A stretch of DNA of 64,000 bases from Bacteroidota bacterium (GCA_016718035.1 JADKEK010000002.1:186001-250000), one strand, 5' to 3'. Shown: positions 1-9,715, counted from the stretch's first letter. The notes: generated by a model not told the origin, from the sequence alone. Program-made: numbers and translations.

Positions 1-739
1 CGAAGAAAAGTCGCAAGGAAAAGAAAAACGAGACGCACGCAATCAGAACTTACGAATTTTAGAAACCATAAAAGCAGACTTCAAATTACAGCAATTGCCA
101 TATCATATTGAATGTTTCGACAACTCTAATATTCAGGGGACAAATCCTGTTGCCAGTATGGTATGTTTTAAAAATGCCAAACCTAGTAAAAAAGATTACC
201 GACATTTCAATATTAAAACTGTTGTTGGCCCCGACGATTTTGCCAGCATGTTTGAAATCGTAACACGTAGGTATAAACGATTATTAGATGAAGCTGAACC
301 ATTGCCACAACTCATTGTAATTGATGGTGGCAAGGGGCAGTTAGGAGCTGCTGTGCAGGCATTAAAGGAACTTGATTTATATGGCAAGGTGGCCATTTGT
401 TCCATTGCCAAAAAACTGGAAGAAATATATTTCCCAGAGGACCCTTTTCCGTTGTATATCAATAAAAAAAGTGAAAGCTTAAAAGTAATTCAGCAGCTGC
501 GTGATGAAGCGCATCGATTCGCCATCACCTTCCATAGATTAAAACGAAGTAAAGCTGCTATAGGCTCTGAATTAAATAATATCAAAGGTATTGGGCCCAG
601 CACTGTGAAAGAATTGCTGAAAACATTTAAATCTGTAAAAAATGTAAAAACGGCTACACCGGAAGCATTGGAAGCAGCGGTAGGTGCTGCTAAAACGCAG
701 ATTATTTTAAATTACTTCAATAGCACTACTTCAGCATAA
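1..739 (+). CDS. uvrC: UvrABC excinuclease subunit C, C-terminal part
   Basis: UvrC makes the two incisions around a DNA lesion during nucleotide excision repair in the cytoplasm. The frame is open from the left edge, so the gene starts outside the window and only about 245 C-terminal residues are seen. They contain the RNase H-like nuclease domain, with its acidic residues in CFDNSNIQG and VIDGGKGQL and the histidine in AHRFAITFHR. A helix-hairpin-helix DNA-binding tail follows (NNIKGIGPSTVKELL). Family identity is clear. The downstream T9SS operon runs towards it, so uvrC ends its transcription unit here. Confidence 0.96.
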   Translation, partial: EEKSQGKEKRDARNQNLRILETIKADFKLQQLPYHIECFDNSNIQGTNPVASMVCFKNAKPSKKDYRHFNIKTVVGPDDFASMFEIVTRRYKRLLDEAEPLPQLIVIDGGKGQLGAAVQALKELDLYGKVAICSIAKKLEEIYFPEDPFPLYINKKSESLKVIQQLRDEAHRFAITFHRLKRSKAAIGSELNNIKGIGPSTVKELLKTFKSVKNVKTATPEALEAAVGAAKTQIILNYFNSTTSA

Positions 740-795
740 TATTTTTATTCATTTATTGAATAGCTATTTATACGACTCCGAAATCAGGAATGGTA

Positions 796-830
796 TAAAA
801 AGTGAAGACCGGCAATAAATGCCGGCCTTC
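796..830 (-). terminator. Terminator of the T9SS operon
   Basis: Read on the minus strand, GAAGGCCGGCA, the loop TTTAT and TGCCGGTCTTC form a strong stem-loop followed by ACTTTTT. It lies about 30 bases past the gldN stop and separates that operon from convergent uvrC. Confidence 0.75.
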
Positions 831-860
831 GGTTCAAGTATGAATAGAAAAGAAAGTTGA

Positions 861-1697
861 TTAAAATTCCCAAAGATTGTGTTCGAAATCAAATATTTGT
901 TGTTTGATACGTTCACTTTCGAGTACCTGATCAATACCTGAAGTATAGTTTTCGATAAAGCGGTCATACACGTTATCTTCTTTTACGATATAACTGCTGA
1001 ATAAACGCATTTCGAATATATCTTCAAATGTTAAATATCGGGCACTGTTTTTTTCATTAAAAACTTCGTGACGAATTATAATACCTCTAAGGTCAGGATA
1101 ATAAATCCAGAACATTGGTTCAGAACCTAAAGTTTCACCGGTAGTAGGGTCGATACGATCGCGAATCATTGTCAGCCCTATGATGCGAACAACCATAGTT
1201 GATGTTTCTTCATCAAATACCCAGTCTTCTTTAATCTGAATTTTTTGTACCGTTTGGTAGTCGAACTCAGTTTTAATAATTACCGGTTTTTCCTCGTAAG
1301 TTTCTTCGTCCAATATCCATGTAGTATCGGTACGATTAAATTTGATTATTATTTGCTCCAAAGGAAGCTCAGTGCCTTCGCTAAAGTCGTCATAAAGAGG
1401 GCTATAAGCTTTCAATTCACCTGAAACAACTGCATCATAAACAATTTGAACAAAAGGGTCAACCGGCCATGTAAAGGCAAGATTGATTTTTTCCCTGAAG
1501 TCAATATTTCTCCAGATGCGTTTTTCCCAATAAATATCTGCTTCGCGAATATCATCGTAAGGAATTATCTCACGAGTTCCGAGTAATGTTCTTTTATAAA
1601 TACCATCTTGTCTAGGCGCGCTAGGCGTGGTAGGTTGCGCATACATTGCTGTAGCGACTATGAACATTACAAATGATAAAACAAATAATCTTTTCAT
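861..1697 (-). CDS. gldN: T9SS ring protein GldN/PorN
   Basis: GldN (PorN) is the periplasmic partner of the GldK lipoprotein. Together they form the large ring under the outer membrane that is part of the type IX secretion and gliding machinery. The 278-residue product starts with a signal peptide (about residues 1-20, ending MYAQ) and has the usual family length. It is the last gene of porP-gldK-gldL-gldM-gldN, 17 bases after gldM, and is followed by a terminator. The assignment rests on both sequence and the invariant gene order. Confidence 0.93.
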   Translation of the reverse strand: MKRLFVLSFVMFIVATAMYAQPTTPSAPRQDGIYKRTLLGTREIIPYDDIREADIYWEKRIWRNIDFREKINLAFTWPVDPFVQIVYDAVVSGELKAYSPLYDDFSEGTELPLEQIIIKFNRTDTTWILDEETYEEKPVIIKTEFDYQTVQKIQIKEDWVFDEETSTMVVRIIGLTMIRDRIDPTTGETLGSEPMFWIYYPDLRGIIIRHEVFNEKNSARYLTFEDIFEMRLFSSYIVKEDNVYDRFIENYTSGIDQVLESERIKQQIFDFEHNLWEF

Positions 1698-1714
1698 ACT
1701 ACTTGAATTTACAA

Positions 1715-3319
1715 TTAACCTCCGATTAATTTAAATGATGTATTTACCGGAACATTTCTACCATCAGGCATTCTAACAGTTACGTTTTGTAACACGATAG
1801 TATCACCAGGTTTTGCTTTTTTCTGGATATCCTTCATGATAGTTGAAAATTTGCTAGAGTTAGAAACGTCAGAAACAACGTTACCTACTTTAGGTGCATA
1901 AATCATTTCAAAGCTGGTAACTGTATAAGGAATCTGGAATACGAAATCCGGATTTTTAACAATTAAACCTTCAGCTGCTTTAAATTCTCCGATTTTAAGC
2001 GGGCCACCTTTTGTATTTAAAATGTAGGCATATGGATCCGGAATACGACGTACTCTGAATTTTTCTGCTGAAGTTTCAGTGCCTTTTGCAGTTTTCACTG
2101 TTACGGTAATATCAGCTTCACCAACTGTTGTAGGTTTAGCATTATATTCTTCACCACTTTTTTTAACGATACCACAACCTGAAGCACTTACTTTATCAGA
2201 AGCATAACCCGGAACAGAAATTTTGATTGGGTTATCAACGCCGATATAAAGTACGTTCATTGCTGTAGGAGAAACAACGGCTTTACCCACCTCGAAGGTT
2301 TCGTAACCGAATTCGAAAGGATAAAACTTGAATTCACCATCACGGCTTGGGTGAGGAATCTGAATCACACCTTGGAACTTGCGTTCACCTGATGCCGATT
2401 CTTTGATTTTACCCATACCACCAACTACTTCAATTTCGCGGGCACCTGACAGTGGCATATCTTTTCCTTCAATAGTTTCAAAAGCTTTACCATTAGGGTC
2501 AGTTGCATCTTTTTTCACAGCACCTGTAAACGAACCTAAAAATACTTTAGGTTTAATCGCTTCAGATGTTGCACCAATAAAGATGTCTGCAGTGTATTCA
2601 GCACCTTTGCGCACATAGGCAGAAGGAGCTACAACCTGAGCCGCTAATTTATCTACTGAAAAATCTTCAGCATTGATTTTACGACGCAAGTGATCTAAGA
2701 TTGTACTTTCGGCACTTTTCGCATCCTGTTGGAATTTAGTTAAGATAGTCATTACAGCAATTGCCGGAACGCGATCAAAATTATATTCTTCCCAGTTTTT
2801 AGCATGTTCGCCAGCAGGCACTTCAGAAACTTTTAACGGAACATCGATTCCAGATTCTTTACCTAAAATGGCAATGAATTTATCACGAGTTTCACGAATT
2901 TTTTTCTCGAGTTCAACGCCTTTACCCTGATTTAAAAAGAGGTTACTGGTTTTTTCCATTTCACCTTCAGTTTTTAATTTCTCAGGGTTTTCTTCGCTTG
3001 GTCCACCAGCAGCTTCTTTAACCAGAGTTTTTAATTCTTCAACATAAGCAACGAACTCAGCGCTTAATTTTTGAGCTTCGGTAGCTTGTTTTAAAATGGT
3101 TTGCGTTTCAGCTCTACCATCTTTACCGGCTGCACTAGTAATCATTTTCATCATCAGCTCATTTTTGCTGTTGAGTAATTCATTACTATCTCCAATACCT
3201 TTATTAACAGTATTGAAAGCATTTAAAATTTCCGCAGATACGTTCAATGCCAGAAGGGCTGTAAGCACCAGGTACATGAGGTTAATCATGAGCTGGCGTG
3301 GTTCCTTAGGTATTGACAT
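1715..3319 (-). CDS. gldM: T9SS motor-arm protein GldM/PorM
   Basis: GldM is anchored in the inner membrane by one N-terminal helix (roughly residues 12-32, NLMYLVLTALLALNVSAEIL). It projects four periplasmic domains that carry motion from the GldL motor to the GldK/GldN ring. The 534 residues match family length, and the N-terminal MSIPKEPRQLMINLMYLVLT is typical. It sits between gldL (47-base gap) and gldN (17-base gap) and is surely co-transcribed with them. No defect is seen. Confidence 0.95.
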   Translation of the reverse strand: MSIPKEPRQLMINLMYLVLTALLALNVSAEILNAFNTVNKGIGDSNELLNSKNELMMKMITSAAGKDGRAETQTILKQATEAQKLSAEFVAYVEELKTLVKEAAGGPSEENPEKLKTEGEMEKTSNLFLNQGKGVELEKKIRETRDKFIAILGKESGIDVPLKVSEVPAGEHAKNWEEYNFDRVPAIAVMTILTKFQQDAKSAESTILDHLRRKINAEDFSVDKLAAQVVAPSAYVRKGAEYTADIFIGATSEAIKPKVFLGSFTGAVKKDATDPNGKAFETIEGKDMPLSGAREIEVVGGMGKIKESASGERKFQGVIQIPHPSRDGEFKFYPFEFGYETFEVGKAVVSPTAMNVLYIGVDNPIKISVPGYASDKVSASGCGIVKKSGEEYNAKPTTVGEADITVTVKTAKGTETSAEKFRVRRIPDPYAYILNTKGGPLKIGEFKAAEGLIVKNPDFVFQIPYTVTSFEMIYAPKVGNVVSDVSNSSKFSTIMKDIQKKAKPGDTIVLQNVTVRMPDGRNVPVNTSFKLIGG

Positions 3320-3366
3320 TAGTATTTAAATTTTATTGGTTAAGTAAATTTTATTCAATCAATTAA

Positions 3367-4191
3367 TTATGAACGGTTTGCACCCATGCTCATTGCACTC
3401 AACATATTACCATAAACACGGTTTAATGCTGCGAGGTTGTTAGACAATTGAGCAATTTCTTCGCGGTATTTAGCAGTATCAGTAACTGAATCCTGAAGAT
3501 TATCCATAGCGCTGTTAAGGCTACCATAGAATTTGTTCATTGCCTTGAGGTGGTTGTTAGTGTCTTGCAATTCTAATTCATAGATTGCATTTAATTGACC
3601 TAAGTTTTTAGTAACCATTTGAACTTGCTCATGGTACTTAGTTGTATCTACTGAAGATGCAGTAATTTGTTCCATTGCTTTAGCAGCATTAGAATAAGCA
3701 TCGCGCATTTCAGCTACAGCCATAGATGCATCTTTAATTTTTGTAGAATACTCATTAGTATTTACAGCAGCATCTTGAACATCAGAAAGTTTTTCAATGT
3801 TTTCGCCTAAACGTTTTAAGTTTTCACCTAAACGTTCAATCATAACTGGCTCAACTTTGCTGTCTTCCAACATTTTGTCTAACTGACGAGTAACACTTTC
3901 GCGTGGTTCCATTTTATGAACCGCTTTTTTACCTGATTTAGCTTCTTCAACTTCAGGTGCGATATCCAGATCCGGATAAATTTTTTCCCAGTAATAATCT
4001 TTGTGTGGAGGAAGGATACCGAGCATTAAGAAGAGAACTGCTTCGGTAAGCATACCAACCATTAACATGAAATCGGCGCCTTCCCAGTGCATGATTTTGA
4101 AGAGCGCTCCAATTAATACTACGGAAGCACCAACACCAATGATCAGGTTTTTAATTCGTTTAAAACGATCGGATTCGAAAAATGCTGACAT
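3367..4191 (-). CDS. gldL: T9SS proton-driven motor protein GldL/PorL
   Basis: GldL forms the inner-membrane motor that, with GldM, uses proton motive force to power type IX secretion and, in some species, gliding. Two transmembrane helices are visible (about 15-33 and 40-60). The second carries a glutamate at residue 50 (MLTEAVLF), which matches the conserved motor glutamate known in the family. The remainder is a cytoplasmic, largely helical domain. Length (274) is slightly above the usual 215-270. Third gene of the porP-gldKLMN operon. Confidence 0.94.
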   Translation of the reverse strand: MSAFFESDRFKRIKNLIIGVGASVVLIGALFKIMHWEGADFMLMVGMLTEAVLFLMLGILPPHKDYYWEKIYPDLDIAPEVEEAKSGKKAVHKMEPRESVTRQLDKMLEDSKVEPVMIERLGENLKRLGENIEKLSDVQDAAVNTNEYSTKIKDASMAVAEMRDAYSNAAKAMEQITASSVDTTKYHEQVQMVTKNLGQLNAIYELELQDTNNHLKAMNKFYGSLNSAMDNLQDSVTDTAKYREEIAQLSNNLAALNRVYGNMLSAMSMGANRS

Positions 4192-4267
4192 TTTGTTTTA
4201 AATTTTAAGTTTTTAAATGATTGTTAACAAATAGCTGTGTTCAATAAGAATTGGTTAGGAATTTATT

Positions 4268-5551
4268 TTAGAAATCGCTCATTGAACGACCGAGGAAGGT
4301 CATACAACAACGGAATCCAACATAACATTTAGCTGTATCCTGAAATTCCCAGTGACGTGAACCTGTCTGGATATAGTAACTAATATCTTTCCATGAACCG
4401 CCTCTGATTACTTTACGCTTTAATGCCGGTGGATCACTTTCCTCTGCATCATAACGATAATCAGGGTTTTCATCATGTATAAATGAGTAGCTATTTTCAG
4501 AAAAAGCTGTTGAAGTCCATTCAGAAACGTTACCGGCCATATTATATACACCAAAATCGTTTGGTGCATATGAATAAACCTTAACGGTGTAGTAACCTCC
4601 ATCTTCAGGGTAGGCACCACGACCAGGTTTAAAGTTAGCAAGGTAACATCCTTTAGTGTTTCTTACATAAGGTCCACCCCAAGGATAAGGAGCCTGGTCT
4701 CTTCCACCACGAGCGGCATATTCCCATTCGTGTTCAGTTGGTAAACGGAAATCGTCCACCTGAACTTCATCATGTTGTCTTCTCCAGTCGTTCCAAAAAT
4801 CAGAACGCCATGTACAGAAAGCATTTGCCTGTTTCCAGGAAACACCAACTACAGGATAATCATCAAATGAAGGGTGTGAAAAATACTGACGAGTCATTGG
4901 CTCATTATAAGAATAGGTGTAATCATGCACCCAAGTCAATGTGTCAGGATATATCATTACCGGTTCTTCAACAATGAAGTCGGCAATATTTTTATCGCGG
5001 TTAGATTTACTTGCAGCTTCTTTCCATTTAGCCCAACGGTAGTTATAAATCAACTGACGGGTGTCAACTGCTTTAATACCGTAATAGGTTTCGCTTGCAG
5101 GTAAATAGAGTTCTTCCAGGCGGGAGCGTGTTTCCTCATCATCCCAATCAATTTCCTCATCCCAGTCTAAAAGTGGAACTTCAGTTTCCTGACCTTCCTC
5201 TTCTTCCTGATAGTGGTCGAGTAATACGTGAGAGATGGAGTCTTTAACCCAAAATACGAATTGTCTGTATTCGTTATTGGTAATCTCTGCATCATCCATG
5301 TAAAACCCTTGAATAGAGATGGATTTCGTTCGTTGCCAGAGAGAATTGTTCACATCTTGGTCGCTCGGACCGATGTGTAAAGTTCCCGAAGGGATGTAAA
5401 CCATTCCAAAAGGGTTTACCGGTTCCCACTCAGGACGGTCTTGCATACCTAACAATTGTCCGCGGTAATCGCCCCAACCAGAGGAGCTACAACCACTTCC
5501 AAAAATGATGGCTACGCATGCAAAAGTTAACAATGGCAGGTTTCTTTTCAT
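4268..5551 (-). CDS. gldK: T9SS outer-membrane-associated lipoprotein GldK/PorK
   Basis: GldK is a lipoprotein of the T9SS periplasmic ring that binds GldN. The 427-residue product has a lipoprotein signal (FGSG before Cys21). A formylglycine-generating-enzyme/sulfatase-modifying-like fold fills most of the chain (about 45-420, with VVGVSWKQANAFCTW, RLPTEHEWEYAARGG, NMAGNVSEWTS and IRGGSWKD). In GldK this fold is structural, not enzymatic, which is family knowledge and not shown here. There is an unusually acidic Glu/Asp-rich insert at about 110-140. It lies between porP and gldL. Confidence 0.94.
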   Translation of the reverse strand: MKRNLPLLTFACVAIIFGSGCSSSGWGDYRGQLLGMQDRPEWEPVNPFGMVYIPSGTLHIGPSDQDVNNSLWQRTKSISIQGFYMDDAEITNNEYRQFVFWVKDSISHVLLDHYQEEEEGQETEVPLLDWDEEIDWDDEETRSRLEELYLPASETYYGIKAVDTRQLIYNYRWAKWKEAASKSNRDKNIADFIVEEPVMIYPDTLTWVHDYTYSYNEPMTRQYFSHPSFDDYPVVGVSWKQANAFCTWRSDFWNDWRRQHDEVQVDDFRLPTEHEWEYAARGGRDQAPYPWGGPYVRNTKGCYLANFKPGRGAYPEDGGYYTVKVYSYAPNDFGVYNMAGNVSEWTSTAFSENSYSFIHDENPDYRYDAEESDPPALKRKVIRGGSWKDISYYIQTGSRHWEFQDTAKCYVGFRCCMTFLGRSMSDF

Positions 5552-5698
5552 ACTTGATATGATTTGTACAATTAAATCCGTGTAAAAATAGGTTTTTTAT
5601 TGAATTTCAATAGTATTTTACCACAGTTTATACACACACTAATTTTAAAAGCGGGCTGAAATTACCAACTTTCTGCAAAATTGCAAAGTTTCAGCCTA

Positions 5699-6694
5699 TT
5701 AATGATACAAATATCGCGGGTTATTTATCATCTTGCCCGCACGTGGCCTCGCCACCGGAATACTGTATCTCAACACCACTTCATGCGACCCTGCACTTAC
5801 CGAATTTAACTCCGATAAGGTAATATCGTATGAATAACTAATTCGCCAATTATCTGTTACGTTTAAGCCGGCAATCAATGCTGCTGCGTCATAGCGACTG
5901 TTGGCGTAACCTCTAAACGACGCACCGGCCAAAATATTTTGGTTGAAAGTGAATATTGTATTGATATCCACAATCGATGCTTTTAGGTCGGTTTTGTAAA
6001 GAACACTCGGCGTAATAATCAATCGATCTGTCACATCAATGTCATATCCCACATAAACGTAAGCATTCGGATTATATTGTACATCGGTTTCGGCAGTTTC
6101 CTTACTTGCCTGCAAAGGAAGCAGTAAATGGGTAGCCGAAGCACCGATTTTTAAATTTTTCCCAAAGAAATAGAGCCCTGCAGCGGCATCGGGTAACAAT
6201 TCGGTCTTTGTTGTGACAGGCAAATTGGGGTCATTATGATCTACAATACCCTCATAATTGCCTGTTGGCGTTATCAATTTACCGCCATTAAGCTGCTGTT
6301 GAACAAACCCTCCACTTACGCCCATACTCAGGGTTGATGTCCTGAAACGCTTATGGAATGCATACATTGCAGTTAACCCGGTATTCCGTTGCTGACCAGC
6401 AATGTCGTTCATTACCACCAAACCCGCACCACTTGAAATTTTATAAATAGGAATATGAGAAGTGAAAATTTGTGAGATGGGAGCACCAGGTAGATTTACC
6501 CACTGATTACGCACATTGAGTGTTGAAACCCATGCATCCATTTCTCCGGCTACAGCAGGATTGAATGAGGAAGGGTTAAACATGTACTGTGTAAACTGTG
6601 GATCTTGTTGCCCGTAACTATACAACTGTGTGCTTTGGGCATAAAGTCCAGCACTAACAATTAAGAGGAGAGTTACAATACAATTTCGCAACAT
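5699..6694 (-). CDS. PorP/SprF family outer membrane protein
   Basis: PorP/SprF proteins are outer-membrane beta-barrels tied to type IX secretion; SprF-type members help export or anchor partner adhesins, PorP-type members belong to the core apparatus. This 331-residue protein has a signal peptide (ending LYAQ), the family hallmark QDPQFTQYMFNPSSFNPAVAG near residue 30, and repeated beta strands. It is the first gene of the operon ahead of gldK, the same order as porPKLMN of Porphyromonas, so the core porP role is more likely. The 147-base gap to gldK shows no terminator I can recognise. Confidence 0.9.
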   Translation of the reverse strand: MLRNCIVTLLLIVSAGLYAQSTQLYSYGQQDPQFTQYMFNPSSFNPAVAGEMDAWVSTLNVRNQWVNLPGAPISQIFTSHIPIYKISSGAGLVVMNDIAGQQRNTGLTAMYAFHKRFRTSTLSMGVSGGFVQQQLNGGKLITPTGNYEGIVDHNDPNLPVTTKTELLPDAAAGLYFFGKNLKIGASATHLLLPLQASKETAETDVQYNPNAYVYVGYDIDVTDRLIITPSVLYKTDLKASIVDINTIFTFNQNILAGASFRGYANSRYDAAALIAGLNVTDNWRISYSYDITLSELNSVSAGSHEVVLRYSIPVARPRAGKMINNPRYLYH

Positions 6695-6747
6695 TCAGCT
6701 ACAGCATTTTTTCATAAACGCCAACAATCGGCATTTCGTATAAAAGC

Positions 6748-6778
6748 TAAAGTTAATTCAACTATCGCAGCACTCAAA
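6748..6778 (-). promoter_or_regulatory. Promoter of the porP-gldKLMN operon
   Basis: On the minus strand, TTTG, a 19-base spacer and TAACTTTA are present. This matches the Bacteroidota sigma consensus TTTG-N19-TAnnTTTG except for the last base. It would start transcription about 47 bases before the porP ATG. It is the best-spaced two-part promoter I found in the window. It overlaps the 3' end of the upstream yyaL-like gene. Confidence 0.65.
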
Positions 6779-7475
6779 ATTTATTTAACAGTTCGGTGAA
6801 ATCTTGCACATTGCTGACAGGCAGGGCACAGGTATTGTTGCGACATAAAAATAGTTGGGTTTGGTTGTGTGTGTATCGGTTTTCAAGTAAAGGAAATTTA
6901 CTATCTCCTATTTCATCTATTTGAATAATACTATTTGGATAGTATTTACCAAATACCTCATCTCGTAAAGCAGCGGCATTATTTCCGGTGATTCCAATTT
7001 CTGCAATTGGAAAAACAAAAGTTAATGCGGCATTTAACCAATTGCCAAACGAATTGCCATATTTCAGCATACTGTTTTTAATAAGTTGCAACATCGTTTC
7101 TGCTTGTTCGTAATAATTTTTATTTCCGGTTAATACTGCTAATCGAATTAAATTATTTACCATGATGGAATTACCACATGGTGTTGCATTATCATAAAAA
7201 TCTTTACTCCTTATCGGAATATCTGTTTGCGATTGGGGTGTAAAAAAATACATACCATCTGCTCCTTTGAATGCTGTTTGCAAATAGGCGGTATATTGAA
7301 TAGCGTCTGTGAGATAGGCATTCTGATTGGTAATTTCATATACATCCAATAAAGCACAAATAAGCGCAGCATAATCATCGATAAACGCAGGATATTTTGC
7401 TATACCATTGGAATAAGTATGCAACAACACACCTGCATTTTGTTGATCGACAAAAGCACTCAACATAAATTCAGG
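6774..7475 (-). CDS. YyaL/DUF255-type thioredoxin-domain protein, C-terminal fragment (frameshifted)
   Basis: This reading frame encodes the last ~233 residues of the gene whose N-terminal part ends at 7460. It resembles the second half of the alpha/alpha-barrel of YyaL/SSP411 proteins (PEFMLSAFVDQQNAGVLLHTY, then NATPCGNSIMVNNLIRLA). An isolated start at the ATG ending at 7466 is possible, but homology runs continuously across the break. One extra A in the six-A run at 7476-7481 (T on the plus strand) would join the two parts into a ~690-residue protein, the normal family length. Confidence 0.85.
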   Translation of the reverse strand, partial: PEFMLSAFVDQQNAGVLLHTYSNGIAKYPAFIDDYAALICALLDVYEITNQNAYLTDAIQYTAYLQTAFKGADGMYFFTPQSQTDIPIRSKDFYDNATPCGNSIMVNNLIRLAVLTGNKNYYEQAETMLQLIKNSMLKYGNSFGNWLNAALTFVFPIAEIGITGNNAAALRDEVFGKYYPNSIIQIDEIGDSKFPLLENRYTHNQTQLFLCRNNTCALPVSNVQDFTELLNKF

Positions 7476-8833
7476 TTTTTTATAGCAATTGATTTATAGT
7501 GCTCATTACCCAATGCCTTATATGCTTGCACATAACCTGAACACATCAATGCATTCCATGATAAAATAATTTTATTATCTAAGCCAGGTTTAATTCTGTT
7601 TTCTCTATAGTCAAATAATTGCTTGTTGATTGCATCTAACTCCTTATTTAATTCAGCAACAGATATACCCATTTCTTCTGCATGCTCATCGTTAGTTTTA
7701 TTGCGAAACAAAATATTGGTATGCTCCCAATTGCCATCCTCTTTTATTTGATATACTTTTTCAGCGAGTGCAAAATTCCCTTTTAATATGGATTGAAGTT
7801 CATTGTAAGTAAATGTATAAAATTTGCCCTCCACTCCTTCTGAGTCGGCGTCATAAGATGCATAAAATCCGCCTTCAGCTGTCATCCACTCACGTTCAAC
7901 AAAAGCAAGGGTGTTTTCTATTACGCGCTTATAGTTATTATTTGGTTGTTCCCGATAAGCTTCCGCATACAAACAAATTAATAAAGCATTGTCGTACAAC
8001 ATTTTTTCGAAATGTGGTATCATCCATTTTTTGTCTACAGTATAGCGGGCAAAGCCACCACCAATATGATCATATATTCCGCCAAACATCATTTTGTTTA
8101 GCGATAAATGGATATGTTGTTGAACAGCTTCATCTTTATGAAAAAAATTAACTCTCAACAAAAAAAGCAACGACATACTACCCGGAAATTTAGGCGCCGA
8201 ACCAAATCCACCATCTTCTGTATCGAATTGTTTTTTCAGTTGTGTAACAGTGGTAATTAATTCCTCCTTAGTAAACAACGCTATTCCTTCCGGTATATTT
8301 ATTTTCTCAATAAACGACTGGTCCATTTTAAATAAATGCTCACGAATCGATTGTGCTTGTTGTTCAACTTTATCTCGCTCGTTGGTGAAAACATTTTTCA
8401 TATACATCAAAACATCCAACCACGAAGGTTTTCCATAACCCGGTTTTGGTGGGAAATAAGTTCCTGCACTAAATGGCAATAATTCGGGAGTAAGAAAAAC
8501 ATTTAATGGCCATCCTCCGGCACCAGTTAATAGTTGGCAGGTATTCATATAAATATGGTCAAGGTCGGGACGTTCTTCTCTGTCAACTTTAATATTAACA
8601 AAGTACGTATTCATGAACCCCGCGGTAGCAACATTTTCAAAACTTTCATGCTCCATCACATGACACCAGTGACAAGCTGCATATCCAATCGAAATTAAAA
8701 TCGGTTTATCTTCTTTTCGGGCTTTTTCAAAAGCTAATTCTCCCCATGGGAACCATTCCACCGGATTATGCGCATGCTGCAATAAATAGGGTGAAGATTC
8801 GTGGATAAGATGATTGGAATATTGTTGCTGCAT
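7460..8833 (-). CDS. YyaL/DUF255-type thioredoxin-domain protein, N-terminal fragment (frameshifted)
   Basis: Members of this family (YyaL; human SPATA20) join an N-terminal thioredoxin-like domain to a six-hairpin glycosidase-like barrel. Their biochemical role is unsettled. Visible here are the family opening HLIHESSPYLLQHAHNPVEW, the thioredoxin-like CHWC at 54-57, and KVDREERPDLDHIYM. The fragment ends abruptly in NLNLC and a stop because of a one-base loss in an A run. Everything before and after looks well conserved, which suggests a recent lesion or a sequence error and not an old pseudogene. A TACGTTTG -7 motif lies 19 bases upstream. Confidence 0.88.
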   Translation of the reverse strand: MQQQYSNHLIHESSPYLLQHAHNPVEWFPWGELAFEKARKEDKPILISIGYAACHWCHVMEHESFENVATAGFMNTYFVNIKVDREERPDLDHIYMNTCQLLTGAGGWPLNVFLTPELLPFSAGTYFPPKPGYGKPSWLDVLMYMKNVFTNERDKVEQQAQSIREHLFKMDQSFIEKINIPEGIALFTKEELITTVTQLKKQFDTEDGGFGSAPKFPGSMSLLFLLRVNFFHKDEAVQQHIHLSLNKMMFGGIYDHIGGGFARYTVDKKWMIPHFEKMLYDNALLICLYAEAYREQPNNNYKRVIENTLAFVEREWMTAEGGFYASYDADSEGVEGKFYTFTYNELQSILKGNFALAEKVYQIKEDGNWEHTNILFRNKTNDEHAEEMGISVAELNKELDAINKQLFDYRENRIKPGLDNKIILSWNALMCSGYVQAYKALGNEHYKSIAIKNLNLC

Positions 8834-8852
8834 AGTAGTGTAATTAAACGTG

Positions 8853-8860
8853 CAAACGTA
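8853..8860 (-). promoter_or_regulatory. -7 promoter motif of the yyaL-like gene
   Basis: TACGTTTG on the minus strand fits TAnnTTTG exactly, 19 bases before the ATG. A near -33 element (CTTG) lies 20 bases further upstream. Confidence 0.5.
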
Positions 8861-8911
8861 TTAGGTTGCCGTAAGTTCAGCAAGATAAATTAAAAGTAAA
8901 ATAAAAAAGGA

Positions 8912-9715
8912 TTACTTTTTCTTATTGGCTTTGGCAAGATAATTATCTATAGCCATAATAATAGATGGAGATTCAGGTGTAGGTGCTTTTACATCTATAC
9001 GCAGGTGTTGTTCTTCCATTGCTTTTAATGTAGCACCGCCCATACAACCAATGCGGAGGTCACCTTGCTCAAAATCAGGGAAATTTTGGAATAAACTTGC
9101 AACACCTGTTGGTGTAAACAACACAATCATATCATATCCGATTTTCCCTTTCATGTCGGTAAGGTCTGCAGCTACTGTTTCATACATCATAGCTTCAACA
9201 AAATCGGCATTATTATTTTTCAGGTATTCGGTGTAAACGTCTTTATGATTAACAGTGCAAGGAAAAATGAATTTTTCTGTCAGGTGCTTTTTCAGCAAAT
9301 CAAATAACTCGGTTTCTTTACCTGCGCCGTAAAATACTTTGCGTTTGCGGTATTGAATGTACTTTTGAAGATAAACGGCTATGGCTTCGGTAACACAAAA
9401 ATATTTGGTCATTTCCGGCATACGAATGCGGAGTTCTTCACAAATTCTAAAAAAATGGTCGATGGCATTTCGGCTGGTAAAAATAACAGCAGTGTAATCG
9501 AGGATATTGATACGCTGTTTTCTGAAATCTTTAGCCGCGAGACCCCTTACCTGAATAAACTGACGAAAGTCGATTTTGATTTTATATTTCTCTACCAAAT
9601 CCTGATACGGTGATTTAGGAATTTCAGGGGGCTTGGGCTGTGAAATTAAAATTGACTTTACTGGTTTTAATGCAGGTTGTTGGCTGTTATTCATCGGCAA
9701 ATTTTTTTGCTTCAC
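8912..9715 (-). CDS. hemD: Uroporphyrinogen-III synthase (HemD family)
   Basis: HemD cyclises hydroxymethylbilane to uroporphyrinogen III in tetrapyrrole synthesis. The 267-residue protein shows the bilobed HemD pattern, with an opening motif (VKSILISQPKPPE), a mid-protein VIFTSRNAIDHFF and a late VLFTPTGVASLFQNF. The family is poorly conserved, so the call rests on these motifs and on length. The first codon is a GTG directly after the TAG stop of the preceding DUF4271 gene; an ATG seven codons in (9694) is an alternative start. Translation is probably coupled to the upstream gene. Confidence 0.82.
   Translation of the reverse strand: MKQKNLPMNNSQQPALKPVKSILISQPKPPEIPKSPYQDLVEKYKIKIDFRQFIQVRGLAAKDFRKQRINILDYTAVIFTSRNAIDHFFRICEELRIRMPEMTKYFCVTEAIAVYLQKYIQYRKRKVFYGAGKETELFDLLKKHLTEKFIFPCTVNHKDVYTEYLKNNNADFVEAMMYETVAADLTDMKGKIGYDMIVLFTPTGVASLFQNFPDFEQGDLRIGCMGGATLKAMEEQHLRIDVKAPTPESPSIIMAIDNYLAKANKKK

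Noticed and set aside
7813..8151. Plus-strand ORF of 112 codons
   Set aside because: It is antisense to the conserved yyaL-like gene and has unusual Cys/His/Gln-rich composition.
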